Shown: positions 46,059-58,570 of the stretch, in pieces
Position numbering within the stretch: position 1 is the first letter of the stretch
Layout: every line of letters starts with the position of its first letter
NCBI GenBank assembly: GCA_963691655.1
Contig: OY829326.1
Span: forward strand, 97,953,235 to 98,017,234
Reading direction: 5' to 3'
Source: Toxonevra muliebris
Lineage: Eukaryota; Arthropoda; Insecta; Diptera; Pallopteridae
DNA length: 64,000 nt
The notes under the pieces: model-generated
Databases searched by the model: none
What the model was told of the DNA's origin: nothing
Seen by the model: only the letters and a program-made list of their open reading frames with translations
Program-made: the position numbers and the translations under genes

Positions 46059-47149
46059 ACATCGGAATCATGGTTTTTGTTGTCTTCACGATGCTCTTCT
46101 TCTTCATCTTTTTCTCAGGCTGGCTCTCCTAAGTATGATATTTGCAATGCATGATTTCAATATTGATTGATTTTGTTGCTGTTGTTATTTGTTGGCATTA
46201 ATATTTTTCATGCATTGTTTACAATTTTTATGCTATAACTTAAATTTTTTTTCCATATTCACAAATGGAAGTTTAACTTTAGCATTTAGCACATTCAAGT
46301 GTAAGATTTTGTTGTTGTAGTTTTAGTTGTCCATAACAACATCGTAATGCGATTAAAAGTTTATAGTTTTTACTAAATAAGGCATGCAATAATTCAATAT
46401 GCCGATGATTTTGACGATGTAAGCATCTTTACATAGATTTACAAATACATGCATACATATAAATGCACACATATGCATGCATTCATGCATACATATTTTC
46501 CCACATTGTTGTAGATTTTGTGGAAAATTTTCCAATAATTTTAATTGAGGCTTTCAATTGAATATATACAATTTTTCCGCAATGAAATGCTTTAAGTGAT
46601 CTCTGTTGTCTTTAAAACTTTTCTATAATAAATTTAAATTTAAAATCAGTTGCATTAAAATTTAATTTTAAGTTTTATAGATTTTAAAAAAGAATATTCT
46701 TATAATATTTCATAGGTAAATCGCAAATATCGTACAAAGACTGCACTGCACTCACAAAAAGATGAAGTTTTCTGAGTGCACTTTGCGGAAAAGTTTCCAC
46801 TTGGCTGCATTTAGACATCCTAAAATTTTCAGGAAAAAAAATTACAGTTACTTGACTCAGGTTTTTGCCTAAAAATAAATTTTTTAATGATTGCAGAAAA
46901 AAACCGCTTTAGAAGCACCAGGAATGCTGCGAAATTAGTTTTTATCCTGCGTCGTATATGTTATGAATTGGAGAATATTCTAGTGCACGTAAAAGAAAGT
47001 TGAAGTAGACGCGTTGTAAGTTTATCGAGCAAAAACGAGAAAAAAAAGAGAGAAATTCCAAAGTTTAGGGGATCGGTCAACCATAACTTCTCTCCGTTAA
47101 TCTCGATCGGTCTCAATCTTAACACTTTTCTCTGTCATAGGAAATAATC
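46059..47149. other. Spacer, no gene seen
   Basis: AT-rich. An ATGC/ACAT tetranucleotide-rich stretch lies at 46440-46500. Confidence 0.35.
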
Positions 47150-47797
47150 TCTGCTCTGGGTGTTTCCAGTTATTCAAGGTTCATTTTGATGAATAAACAA
47201 GTCTCAGGGGTTGATGGTAAGCGTATTTTCACTGACGGCTCCAGAACAGAATTCGGTTCGGGCTCTGGGGTCTTTATTGAAAATGATGCAGTGCACCTTT
47301 ACTTCTCCCTTGGGTTTTTCAAGCAGAAATTTTTGCAATCATCAAGGCAATGGACCATGTTATTGATAATGGTTGGAGAGAAAGGAGTATCTGTGTATTT
47401 GTTGGCAGTCAGGCTGCGCTTAAATCCTTCCTTAATCCTCTAACCACGTCTAAACTGATTATGCATTGATTGTGTTGGAAAAAACAATAGTCTGCTGTGC
47501 ATATGGGTTCCTGAACACTCAGGAATTTCAGGAAATGAATCGGCTAACCTTCGCCTTTTCCCACAATCGTAAATGGGATGACCTCAGGGGCTTTAGACAG
47601 ATATATATACAGGTCATTTCTTTTGGGCCAAACATTTGCATATGATTGGCCTGGGAGCTAGTGCCTTCTGTGCTTCCTGTGGTTTGGAGGAAGAATGTGA
47701 AGAGACGGCGCACCACTTTCTTAGTGTCTGCCCCGCTTTCTGCCAAATCAGAGTAAGCATATTTGGTTCGGGAGTTTTGGGAGACGAACACCTGAGC
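47150..47797 (+). pseudogene. LINE relic: RNase H plus zinc knuckle
   Basis: On the plus strand RIFTDGSRTEFGSGSGVF begins an RNase H domain. In another frame the domain continues with EIFAIIKAMDHVIDNGW and then CVFVGSQAALKSF. A Gly stands in that last block where a catalytic Asp (DSQAA) is expected, as retained in the copy at 6215-6965. A knuckle-like CASCGLEEECEETAHHF follows at about 47660-47730. It is cut at about 47797, where minus-strand transposase sequence begins. It is the same broad R1/I-like type as the 6.2-kb fragment, but in opposite orientation. Confidence 0.83.
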
Positions 47798-48740
47798 TCT
47801 CTAACAATTAATCACGAACTCGGGGACCTTTTTTGGTAAGCCTTCCATTAGAGATTTGATAGTTGTTTCAGACACCTTTTTGGAACAGTTTGCCCATCTC
47901 CTTCCTGGTCTTAGCTCCGGACAATTTGGAGGATTGGCCTCTCTTGGTACAAAAACTATGTTATTACTTTGGTACCACTCCAGATCTTTCTTGCCGTAGT
48001 GACATGATGCCAAATCGGGCCAAAAATATCTGGTCACATTGTGCTCTCTTATAAAAGGAAGAAGTCGTTTTTTTCAAACATTCTTTGATGTATATTTCGG
48101 TATTCATAGAGCCCACTGTAACAAATGGCTTGCTACTTTTGCCGTTGCCGCAACTGCATATAGCTTGCCATACCAGGAATTTTTTAGGAAATTCTGTCTG
48201 CTTTTGGATTCTAAACTGTTCTTCGACATTTCCTCGAGCATTAGCAACATAAAAATTTTGACCCGGAAGCTTCGTAAAATCTGCCAGTACATACGTTTCG
48301 TCATCCATTATACAACATGAATATTTTTGTATGAAATTCTATTTTAATTTCCGAGCCCTACTTTTGGCGTCTAAATTTCTTGCAGCATTCCTGTCTGGAA
48401 CTTTTTGGACTTTGTATGTTTTCAAACCTGCATTGGCTTTAACTTTTTGCACTAAATAGTCAGAGCACTGGGCTAACCGGGCAGCTTTTCTACCAGATGT
48501 GTTTGGAGATCTTTTCAATATGCTTTCCCAATATCATGTGGTCCTTGTTTTCTTCCCGAACCAGGTTTTCTATCGATGGTCAAATTCTCCTGAAACTGTT
48601 TAATAACATTGGAAACAGTTTGACCGCAGACCTTCAATTCTTTGGCCAATTTTTTGTAGAACCAATTTGGATTTTTTTGAAAATTTTTAATAATTTTAAG
48701 ACGCACTTCTTTTTCTTCACTCATTTTGATCAAACTCACA
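47798..48740 (-). pseudogene. Tc1/mariner-type transposase relic (DD37E-like spacing)
   Basis: Nearly the whole transposase can be followed on the minus strand. The N-terminus near 48739 begins MSLIKMSEEKEVRLKIIKNF with a helix-turn-helix (KKLAKELKVCGQTVSNVIKQ). Next come MDDETYVLADFTKLPGQNFY with the first catalytic Asp, FLVWQAICSCG, and FWPDLASCHYGKKDLEWYQ with the second Asp. PPNCPELRP follows. The third acid should stand right after this block, about 37 residues from the second Asp. Here the sequence is GRRW, so the catalytic Glu/Asp is lost. Frameshifts separate the parts. The C-terminus ends at the LINE breakpoint, without a terminal repeat on that side. Confidence 0.87.
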
Positions 48741-49000
48741 ATAAATCAACATGTTTGTCATTAAAAATAACAACTGACATATTTTTCAAAGATAACTAGA
48801 TCAAAGAAATTTTTAAATTTTACACCCAAAAAAAATTATTAGGTAAAACGTGTGTTAAGATTTTTTCAATCTCACTCCTTTTCAACAGATTTTCAATTTC
48901 TTACCGATTTTTAAAAAAAAAACTTAGACCTTTCGAATAATATATATTTTATTTAAGAAAACTTGAGAAATCTGTTTGTATTTGTCCAGCAAACAAAATT
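48741..49000 (-). other. Probable 5' flank of the Tc1/mariner relic
   Basis: AT-rich sequence upstream of the transposase start. ATTTGTCCAGCA at about 48986-48997 could be a remnant of the outer terminal repeat, but no partner end is present. Confidence 0.35.
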
Positions 49001-51990
49001 TTTCTTTCACTTTTTCGCCTTTTCTCAACTTTGACGGTGTTTCTACACACAATTTTATTAAGGAGCAATACTACTTATGGATTTATTCTAAAAACACGAG
49101 TAAAACGCAAGTTTGTTTTTAAAAATCGGTAAGTAATTGACTGAGTTATTAAACTTTTTATGTAAACAAAATTTTTGCAAAAATAAAATTTTTTGGCCAT
49201 TCAACTCAAAAATGTGTGATTAACCGTTATTTTTTTTTAATTCAGCACCATCAGTTTATCGTTGAAGTGACCAAAAAATTTTCTGAAATCATTTTTGTTT
49301 TAGTTTTTCCTTCAATTGTAGCAATTTCTTGATGAACACTTTCGGCTTATTCATCGCTGAATTGTCCAGGTTATCTGAGAAAAAGTCCAAATGCTCTAAG
49401 AATTCAAAAGAATTTTTCCTTAAAATCAGAATATTCATTGATTAGTTATTTATTTACCAAAATATCTATGTGATTTTAGACGGAAGGGTTAAGCGTTGAA
49501 TTCTGCATTCATTCAAATCGCATTTATCTGACATTTAGATGCACAAAGGTGTAGCTGAACCACACTGAATATGATTGGCATATTGATAGTACAATATAAA
49601 TCAATTTCTTAAATATTTTTTATTTAAATCCCTCCTTGGAATGATCCTTCGGTCGGGTCCATACAGCCCCAAAAACCTGCTTTGGAAACTACGTATTTGA
49701 AATTCTTATAAGTCATTATTAAATAGAAAAAAATAACTAGAAATATTAATATATTAACCTGACTCATAAATTAAATAATATGCTGCTTAGCTTGGTTCAT
49801 TATCTTTAGAAAACCAAAAACTAATCATGAACTTTTTTAAACAGCATTAAAACTTCTATAAAAAAACTAAAATATTAAAAAATTTATGAAAATACGTGTG
49901 GGCGCTAATTTAAGTGTTATTAAATTAAATCTAATCTCAAGCGCTTAAGCCAGAGAGTTTAAAACTTTTTATCAATTTTATAATACACAAGAACAGGAAA
50001 ACCTTTGTCCACACACATACATTAATCCATTGAGTTTAACACCTTAAATCTATTCAGTCTTATTAACTCTTATATAAACAACGCAGTTAACGCAAACAAT
50101 ATTTTACAAACGCTTGTTGGCTCACACTTTCAAAGCGCGGCTTAAACGCTATTATCAAAATAATTAACATTTTTCAGTGATCTTTAGCGATACACAATAC
50201 AAAAAAAAAAAACATTCAAATTCCATTAGCATTAATTAATGCCACTACTTTTCTCTCGCTGCATCTCTTTCCTCTGTCACTTCTCTTTCTCACTTACTTG
50301 CTTTCCTTAATATTACAATTAATATGTTAATAAGATTATTGAACCAATTTGAAGGTGTTAAGTGAATGTCTTCCAAAAAAAGTATATGAAAATATTAACG
50401 CCATTTACTGTCTGCATGTTGCTGGTTTTTTCCCTTTTTTCTTTCCCTTCTTTTTCTTTCTTTCTCCTCACCCTATTCTTTGCTCTTTAGCATAACTAAA
50501 TTCCGAGTATACCAGCAGCATATCTACATAATAATCAAAATGTCAAATCAAGTGTAACAAATTTCCGTATTTAAGTAGCGTAAAAACTACTTTAGAAAAT
50601 TATTAGGAACGGCATTTAAAATTGCTCAAAGTATCGTCGCTACTGCTGAATTCGATACATAATAATAATTTCCTTTTTTTTTTACTACTTAAGAGCATAA
50701 ATTTTAGAATTTTATCACTTAATTATTTTAATAAATTTTTGTGATTTGTTTTTTTGTTTAGTTTCACTCCGTGATGTGACTTTGTAGTTTATGTTGAAAA
50801 TAGTTTGAAGGAATGGTAAAAATATTAAAAATACATAAATTTATTTTAAAATTAGTTTTTAATAATTTTTCGCTACTTCATGTATTGCTCTTTCCTTTTG
50901 CTGTTGATAATTTTAATTTTTATGTTTTTTTTTATGCACATAAAAAATGTATGCAAATAAAACTTTGCTGAACGAAACAAAAAAATAAATGAATTTCTCA
51001 ATGAATTTTTATCCTATTTTTAGTTCCATTGATAACTGAAAAATAATAAAAATATGCAAACATTTTTTAGCAAAAATATACGATATCACGTACCATAGCT
51101 TTTGATTTCGAGGTTTCATTGATTATTCAAGCAGAAAGCAAATAAATATGCAAGAAAAATTCTTCTATACTTTTGTGTAGATATGTAATAATATTGTAGG
51201 AATGAACAATGAACAAAAAAAAATAAAAAATTTACAGCAAACTTGAAATAAGCTTTGAATGTTTTCTTATTATTTTTTTTATATTTTATTGTTGCTATTT
51301 CAACATTTGAAAATTATTTTGCTAGATTATTTAATTTATACTCTACACACAAAGAGTGTGGCTATATAGACTTTTGGAATGGGAGTTTCTGTTCGCAGGT
51401 GATTTAGATCTCTCGCCAAATTAATAGTTGCGCATAAATCACGAAAAATTGAATTTCATGATCAAATGAGGAATTCTTATAGATTCAAGAGATGTACCAG
51501 ATCAGAGATTCATAACAGCCTGAGCTGTTATGATGGTTGCTGTTGGATCAAAAAACTTTTTGAAGGATCGAAAAACCAAAAGCTCTTTTTTCTCTTCCGG
51601 AAACTCTGGATCTGCTAGAAGTATAAGGTAGAATTAAAAACAAAATAATTACCCACTCTTTTTTACCGGAGTATATGAACATCCCGTAAGTTTGAAAATA
51701 ATTAGAACCAGGGTCGCAGTTTTGGTTCAATTGGCCAATTTCCTCTCGGTGAAGTACCAATTTTTATAACTCATAAAGCAAATTTTAAACTTACACAAAT
51801 ACAATCATTTTATGAAGCTGAAGCACTCAAACACTTCTCACTCTGGCTGTAAAAATAGGCGCACCTACAGTGGGTCGTGAAATTAGCATCCTTCCTTAAA
51901 ACCTTAAAAGAGAGAGACGAATCTTATAAATATTTAGAAACTCTCCATTCCTGCTTTTGAATCAATTGTAGGTCAATTTATATTAATGCT
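49001..51990. other. AT-rich spacer, no gene seen
   Basis: About 3 kb of AT-rich sequence with T-runs. I recognise no protein, RNA gene or paired terminal repeat. TACAGTGGGTCGTG at about 51866-51879 looks like a lone Tc1-type end. Confidence 0.4.
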
Positions 51991-52885
51991 AATGCTAAAT
52001 TATCAATGAAAATTTTAATGCTAATTGTAATTGGGGGAAATGTTCAATATAAATTTTAATGCTAATGCTATTTAAATTGAATTATCAATTTAAACTCGAA
52101 TGCGAATGTTACTTAGATTTCATTATCAATTAAACTATTAATGCTAATGCTAGCTCGATTTCATTGTCATTACAAATGCAATGCTAATGCCAATTAATTC
52201 AATTCCATTATCAAAGAAATTTTTAATGTTAAAGCCAATTAATTTCCATTATCAATGGAAATTTTAATGCTAATACTAGTTTAATTTCATAATCATTGAC
52301 AATATTGATACCAATGCTAGTTAATTATAAATTAATGAAACTTTTAATACTAATGGTAAATGAGTTGCATTATTAATAGAAAATTAAATTCTATGGTTAA
52401 TTAAGTTAAACTATCAATATAAATTGTATTGCTAATATTAATTAAATTAAATGAATGCTTATCTACCTTAAATTTCATTACTGGTGAAACTATTAATGCT
52501 AGCACTATTACATTATCATTGAAAAATGGAATTCTAATGCCAATTAAATCTCATTATCAATAGGATTTTTAGTGTTAATGCTAATTAAATTTTACTATCA
52601 ATATAAATTTTAATGCTAATGTTAATTACATTAAATAATTAATAAAAATTTGAATGCTAATGTTACTTAAATTTCATTAGCAGTGAAACTGTTAATGTTA
52701 ATGGTAACTCAATTTCATTGTCATTAAAAATTGCAATGCTAATGTTCATTGAATTTCATTGTCAATGCAATTTTTAGTATTAATGCTAATTAAATTCCAT
52801 TATCAATGAAAATTTTTATGTCAATGCTAGTTTTATTTCATTATCAGTGACAATTCTAATACCAATTCTAGTTAAATTTCGTTGC
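51990..52885. repeat. Nested tandem array of about 40-bp units
   Basis: Degenerate units built from TTTTAATGCTAATGCTAATT and AAATTTCATTATCAATGAAA alternate over about 900 bp, with a basic period near 40 bases. Longer-range repetition is also visible: the CATTACTGGTGAAACTATTA-type segment at 52476 recurs about 199 bases later. The 52250-52320 segment is closely matched at about 52800-52875. GC content is very low. Confidence 0.88.
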
Positions 52886-54710
52886 TTCGTGATTTTTGTT
52901 CATATTAGACTTTCTGGTGTCTAGGTAACCTTCATCAAATATACTGTATATTGCAGAATTACTTGTCGTATCTGCAATATGACAGCCATAAGTCGGTCTA
53001 GACTGACTGCAAGTAAAAATGTTTTATATAGCAAATACTTCAGTTTCTTTTCAAAATACTCAATACGTTATTCCCTTTTTCACTTGTAGTTTCTGTGTGT
53101 GTGGAAAAGTTGCGAAATAAGAACGAATTCATCTGTGGAAACGCAGAAAATAAAAATGGTTGCCTGGAAAACTTTGGTTTAGTTGCTCAGTGCTTTTGAT
53201 TTCACTTCTATTTCTACTTCTTCTAGTACTACTGCTAAGTTTTTTTTTTGTTTTGAGTGCATACACATTTATACTTATGGCGACGAGGACTGTCATCTTC
53301 AACATTGTCGTCGTCCCCATCACAGTCGTCGTTGAAGTCACAATTGCGTTTGGTAAAAAAAAAAAAACAAAATGGGAACGCACTCGACGGAAAGAGAACC
53401 AGCCATGGAGAAATATATCTACGCTTTTGTTCAGCGGTGCCGTTTTTTTTATGTTCTGCGCTATTTTTTTTTTATAACTCGCTATACATTTTCGCAGCAA
53501 CTTCAAGCTTCCCTTTTGTTGGTATTAAAATTCGTCCGCCTCTTTTGCTGCGCACGCGTGTGTGTGTTTATTTTAGCTTTTTTTTATTTTTTGTCTTCGT
53601 CGTCGAGGAGACTATTGTGCGTTTATCCTATGCATATAAAGTAGGTAAAGTAATGTATCTGATAGATACTTTGTTGTTATACTGAATCAGCAGAAAATAA
53701 AAAATTGTTGCGTATGCATGTTTTTTTTTATTCTTTCAATTCATTGTCGGGGCAAATACATACGTAGACTCATGCACTAGCGGATCCAAAGATTTCCCAA
53801 GAGGGGGGAGGGGGAAGATTTAAATTTTCTTCCTTCTAAATTTTATTTTTTCGATTCATGACCAATGATCAAAATGCTTACGATTTTTATGAACAAAGCG
53901 GGTTGCAACCCCAAATTCTCCCCCCTTGGATCCGCTAATTTGCACATGTACGTTTGAGTGCCTAAATCGATCTGAAGCAAGTGTATGTATGAAAATCTTA
54001 GAAGCTACTACTCGTACTTGCGCTGGCTACGGGTAATGAATGAAGCATAAAGTCTTGCTTGATATTTCTCTTTGTGTGTGTCTTTTACTTGTACATTTTC
54101 TGCAAACTTGTTTCTTCGCAAGTACCTCTACAACTACAACTACAAAAGAAACTCCATTGAATTCTTTTTTAATTTTTTTTTTTTTTGTTTCATTCTTTTA
54201 TTTTCTGTTTTTTTTTTTGCTGGCAAAACTCACCAGGGATCAAGCGCACAAATGGACTACAAAGCCAAAAGCAAGCAATATCAGGCACGTACTTTCTTGC
54301 TGCTTCCTCTTATTTTTCTCTGGTTTTTTTTTTCTATTGCACGCTTTAATGTTTCCATTGCCGATGTTGCTACTTCTAATGTTGTTGCTATTGCTGCTGC
54401 TGTTGCCGCTGCTGATAACATGTACAAACATTTCATTGTACGCTACGCTATGTTATATAAATATCTATGTATATATGTATGCTCGTATAGCGATTGAAGG
54501 TACATCAATGGCAGCAACAACATAGAAGAAAACGCCATTATTATTTCAAGTCTTTCAAGAATTGCCTTCATCTTTTTCCCCATCATCGTCATCATTGCCG
54601 CCATCATAGTCAGTATTCACATCACCATCATCATCAACGTAGTCATCATCAACAATGTCGTTTTTCTAATGGAATTGTAAAAAAAAAAAAAATTCTTATA
54701 GACACTTGAA
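52886..54710. other. Trinucleotide-rich island, hAT-like debris
   Basis: Contains T- and CTT-rich runs, CATCAT repeats (54580-54665) and CTG runs (54365-54420). A 170-bp hAT-like remnant (53775-53941) is listed separately. Long frames on both strands translate to hydrophobic simple repeats and are not called as genes. Confidence 0.4.
53775..53941. mobile_element. Short hAT-like remnant
   Basis: TAGCGGATCCAAA at 53778-53790 faces the complementary CTTGGATCCGCTA at 53926-53938. A G-rich run lies inside the left end and a C-rich run inside the right end, the same layout as the family H1 ends. No intact target duplication is visible. Confidence 0.6.
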
Positions 54711-55555
54711 TGTTGTCATAAAAATCAATGTAATTTCTTTTAATTTTTTCTTCAAATTTTTTACTGCTTAGTATTGAAAAATTCAAGGGTTCTCAAATAA
54801 GAAAATGCATAGCAATGTAAATAACTAAAAGAATAGTGGAGGTAGTTATAGTTCGTTTTAATTGATTTGATACTTCTACTGTGGATATTTGACAGAATTT
54901 TACGCTCACTAATTAGAAACTAACGATTACGGTTGCTCAATTGCGAGCTAGTAAGCGTATGGAATTTTCTCTCTGCGCATAATTTTAAACATGAACTCAG
55001 ATGAAATTCATTTAAACCTCAATATGCAAGAAATAATAGTTTTCATTATCCTGAAAGAAATAGGTTTGTTCTTAAATTTGAAAATAAAACTGTTTCATTC
55101 AGAGAGAGAAATATTGCACTAGGCTTTCAAGTCACAAATCAGTGTTGTTTAAGTGAAAGTTTAAAAACTTCTTACTTCTCAAACTCTTTTGATCAAAAAA
55201 AAAAAAAAAAAATTGTTTTCACTGAAAACTCTTTCTGGGTTTACAGAGAGAGTTTTGAAGGTCTCTTTTATGAGAGCAATAGGAAAAAAAATTAACCTTT
55301 TCAGACTTTAAAATCAATAAAAAAATATTAATGCACGTCTTCTAGAATAAAATTTTGTTTTATTTTAATTCTAGATTTTTTTGTAATTAAAACGAATGTT
55401 TTTAAAACTGCAATTTTTCACATTATCAAGAAATATCGACTTTGCCCATTAATTGACGTTAGAACCACTAAATATCTGATCTTAAAGTTTTTAAGTTCTC
55501 AATTTAAGAGAGCGAAAACTTCGTATATGCAAACGAAGAGAGCTTTAACCCTTTC
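54711..55555. other. AT-rich spacer, no gene seen
   Basis: No gene or paired repeat recognised. Confidence 0.35.
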
Positions 55556-56050
55556 GGTTCCGTAGAAAAACCAAAGGAGATAGCGCAAAACCGAAACCGG
55601 ATTCATATTGTCTGGCACTTGTTGAATTTTTTTTTATCAAAACAGATATTTATTTTGTGGCTCTAAAGGTTTGAGCCTTCATGGGTCACCGGTGACTCAG
55701 GGGCCCTCAATGGGATTTTTTGACAAACTTTATATATTTTTAATAGATATTTTTTAAATATAGACAAAGTAACACAATATTATTTTTTCACTTTACTCTT
55801 TCTTGACCGTAAAGAAACTAAAATCGATAGAGCAAAACCAAGCCCAGATTCCCATTCTTCAATCCCCATTTCATTGTAAAAAAAAATTCTCAAAAAGTTT
55901 CCATTGAAGATTTTAGGGTCACCGTTGATCCAACGTAAAACTAGTATTTCCAAAAAAGTAAACAAAAATTTAAAAATATAAATTCTTTCGTTTGTCAACT
56001 TCTTTACGTCATTCCAACTAATGTGCAATTTGAGCAAGAATGCTTATTTC
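55556..56050. repeat. Two diverged tandem units of about 240 bp
   Basis: The motif order GATAG(C/A)GCAAAACC, then a T- or A-run, then GGGTCACC(G) occurs twice (about 55576/55684 and 55827/55917). The first unit contains the perfect palindrome GTCACCGGTGAC. Confidence 0.5.
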
Positions 56051-56059
56051 GCTACTGGA

Positions 56060-56660
56060 ATCATACGAGAAAATCATACAAATACAAAAAAATTAAAGAC
56101 GGTCAAGGAAATGAGCCAAATGAGTCGAAGTTAACATGATTGGATCCACGATCTTCGAAATAATTGTTTATTTGTCGGTGGAACGATATTGCTGTTGTCA
56201 TTGTAGCATCAAAGCATCTGAAAGACATACCAATGCAGGCAACCAAGCATCAAGACAAGAAAAATAAAGAAACGCTTTCAGTATCCATGCTAAATACCAT
56301 TATGCACTACAACAAATCAATGCAATGGGTGGAGTTGATTTATTCTATAAGGCTAAGAATAAATAGCGAATTAGTGTCTGAGGTAAAAATGGTACTGGCC
56401 ACTCATTGCCAATGAACTTGATGCAGTATTGGTAATTGCGTGGAAATTGCATTTCATATTTCGAAAATATATTGGAAATAATCCGCTAGCTCCTAAATTT
56501 AATTTTCGTGCTGCAGTTAAAGAATTTATTTTGCTACCCAACAGTGTTGCCTGTAGAGGTGGTCAAGAAGTAATCAACAATTTCGTATGACTTTTTGAAC
56601 TACCAGATGTTTCTCTTAGAAGATCTACTGCCCCAATCACTATTCTGCTAATGCTAAGCA
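56060..56660 (+). pseudogene. piggyBac-type transposase relic
   Basis: Plus-strand sequence begins around FICRWNDIAVVIVASKHL and continues through NTIMHYNKSMQWVELIYSIR. It matches the order of the conserved piggyBac block in which a WND motif is followed, some 45 residues later, by N.IK.YNK.M.GVD...Y. The GVD Asp is changed here (WVE), the frame is broken near 56415, and later parts (FNFRAAVKEFILLPN) are in another frame. The N-terminal half is not recognisable and no TTAA ends were found. It shows that piggyBac-type transposase has been present in the genome that carries TTAA MITEs. Confidence 0.72.
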
Positions 56661-56718
56661 GTTATAATGTTCCAATATTTGTTTTAGTCATTAGAATTGG
56701 TAGGCAGTCGCGATTTTA

Positions 56719-57674
56719 CAGTGGGTTGAAATTTTCAAATTTTAGTCGAAAACTGCTTTAAGGGGACCTTCTGGTCTAGCGCCTTTGATTTTGACGAGTT
56801 TTTAGGATTTTTTTAAATGAAATAATGAGCAATAGTATTTAAACTTTGTAGATATATTTTATTACTTTAACAATATACAAAAATATTAAAAAAAAAAATT
56901 ATAATTTTAAGTAAACTAAAATAGGTGTTACAATTGCCCTCTTCAAAAAAAAAAAAACAGATCTTGCTGATGGGTCATGTTTTGGATCTTCCACTGATCC
57001 CACTGATTAATTCCTGCGATAATCACTGGTTTACTGAATAACATAGTAAAATTTGGGACGAATCGGTCGAGTAGTTTTTTTTTTTTTTGTCTCACGCAGT
57101 GCAGAAAAATATAATTTCGAGATAAATGAGTTTAAACTTCGGTCGGCCCTTTTACCTGCTTCTGCGCTCACCTGCTAAATAGGCTGTAGAAGTCAAAATA
57201 CTGGAAATATTGATACGAAAACAGTATACTTTTAAAAGCCTATACTTTTGAAATATAAAAAAAAAACAATTTTTTGAAAAATCTAGACTATAAATAATAA
57301 GTAAAATCATGTGTAAATCTACATTTGGGATGAATCTTATCTTTAATAGCCCATAGCAAAATTTTCTGGGGAATCTTTTCTTAGAATATTTTAACTCATT
57401 AATTCTTTGCTATATGGGTATTTTTGGTCCTTATTTGAGTAATTCCAGAAAAGTCCCATCAAAAAGGGTATTCAAGGATTAAAAAATTTCACAAAAATAT
57501 TTTACGGAAAATTTAACTAGGAGTTGTCAAAAATAAAAAGGTTAAAGGCAAGACGTAAAACTTAACTTTGATTTTTTTTTGTGTGGTTTAAGCTTTTCCT
57601 TAAACCCGTAGGTGATGATTTTTCATATTATTTCATGTGATTTTTGACTAAAATTTGAAAATTGTAGCCCACTG
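56719..57674. mobile_element. Tc1/mariner-type non-autonomous element
   Basis: The terminal repeats begin CAGTGGGTTGAAATTTTCAA at the left and, inverted, CAGTGGGCTACAATTTTCAA at the right. They are about 34 bp long with four mismatches. The left flank is TA (56717-56718); the right dinucleotide has decayed. The interior is AT-rich and partly resembles family B (AATCGGTCGAGTAGTTT). There is no transposase frame. Confidence 0.75.
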
Positions 57675-58129
57675 TCAAAATGTGACAGCCGCTAAACTTT
57701 CAAAATTAGGTTTGAACCTAGTCTTTCTATGCTCGTCAATTAATGGGTTAAACTTATTTTGCATGATATTATGCAAAAATTTTAATTACAAAACAATTTA
57801 AAGTCCCTGAAAGCTTTAAAGCAGTGCTACTTCTCTGAGAAGAGCTCAGCTCTATAAATTCTCTCACTCCCTCAGTGAGGCAAGAAATTTTCGCAGATAA
57901 CGCTGACAAAAACCATAGTATAGATCAGGAGAGCCCAAATGTTTCTTTTGGAAGTGCAAACACCAATACATATACAAAAATTTATTATTATAAACTCATA
58001 CGTTAGACAACAACAAAATCTACGTTGAAGACCAACAAAGCATACGAAAGTGTTGTTGCTTTGCACTTAGTTATAGGCAATGAAGAGAGATGAGAAACGA
58101 AAAAGATAAAAATATTTATGTATTGCGTA
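57675..58129. other. Spacer, no gene seen
   Basis: AT-rich, with GAGAAGAGCTCAGCTCT-type inverted motifs at about 57835-57855. Confidence 0.35.
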
Positions 58130-58242
58130 TTGCTTAGTAGTGTCCGACCGCAACCGACTTTTTCGGCCGAAACCGAAACCGAATTTCGGCCATTTTTCTA
58201 ATATTCGGCCAAAACCGAAACTTTTTAATATATATGTATGTA

Positions 58243-58490
58243 TCTGTGGTCACAAGGCATAACAGCATAAGTGTGTTTTTTGTATTTTACAGGAGAGCAC
58301 TTCAAAGGTTCAAGTGCTAAGAGTAATCAGGTTGAGTTGTGCTATTTTTCGCCCTAATATCTCGTAAACCACTGAACCGATAGTCACAAAATTTTGACAG
58401 AATATGAAAACGGATATGAAGATTCAAATTATGATAATAACTCGAATTCGACAAAACTCGAGTTGTGTTGTTATTGCTTGTGACCACAGA
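58243..58490. mobile_element. Nested 248-bp TA-flanked MITE
   Basis: The perfect 14-bp terminal repeat TCTGTGGTCACAAG/CTTGTGACCACAGA is bounded by TA on both sides (58241-58242 and 58491-58492). It sits inside the hAT element. Confidence 0.9.
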
Positions 58491-58570
58491 TATGTTAAAA
58501 ACAAAATTCAAATCATTTTAATTTTTTTTTTAATTAAAACTCAAAAAAAAAACAAATCCATGTACATTTT

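Noticed and set aside
51866..51890. TACAGTGGGTCGTG as a Tc1-type terminus
   Set aside because: A single end only; the opposite terminus is missing.
53257..53685. Open frame of about 140 codons on the plus strand
   Set aside because: It overlaps other long frames in the same region, is rich in Phe/Ser runs from simple repeats, and shows no recognisable domain.
54040..54525. Open frame of about 160 codons with hydrophobic runs
   Set aside because: The Leu/Phe stretches come from T- and CTG-rich repeats; a second frame over the same bases is equally open, which argues against coding.
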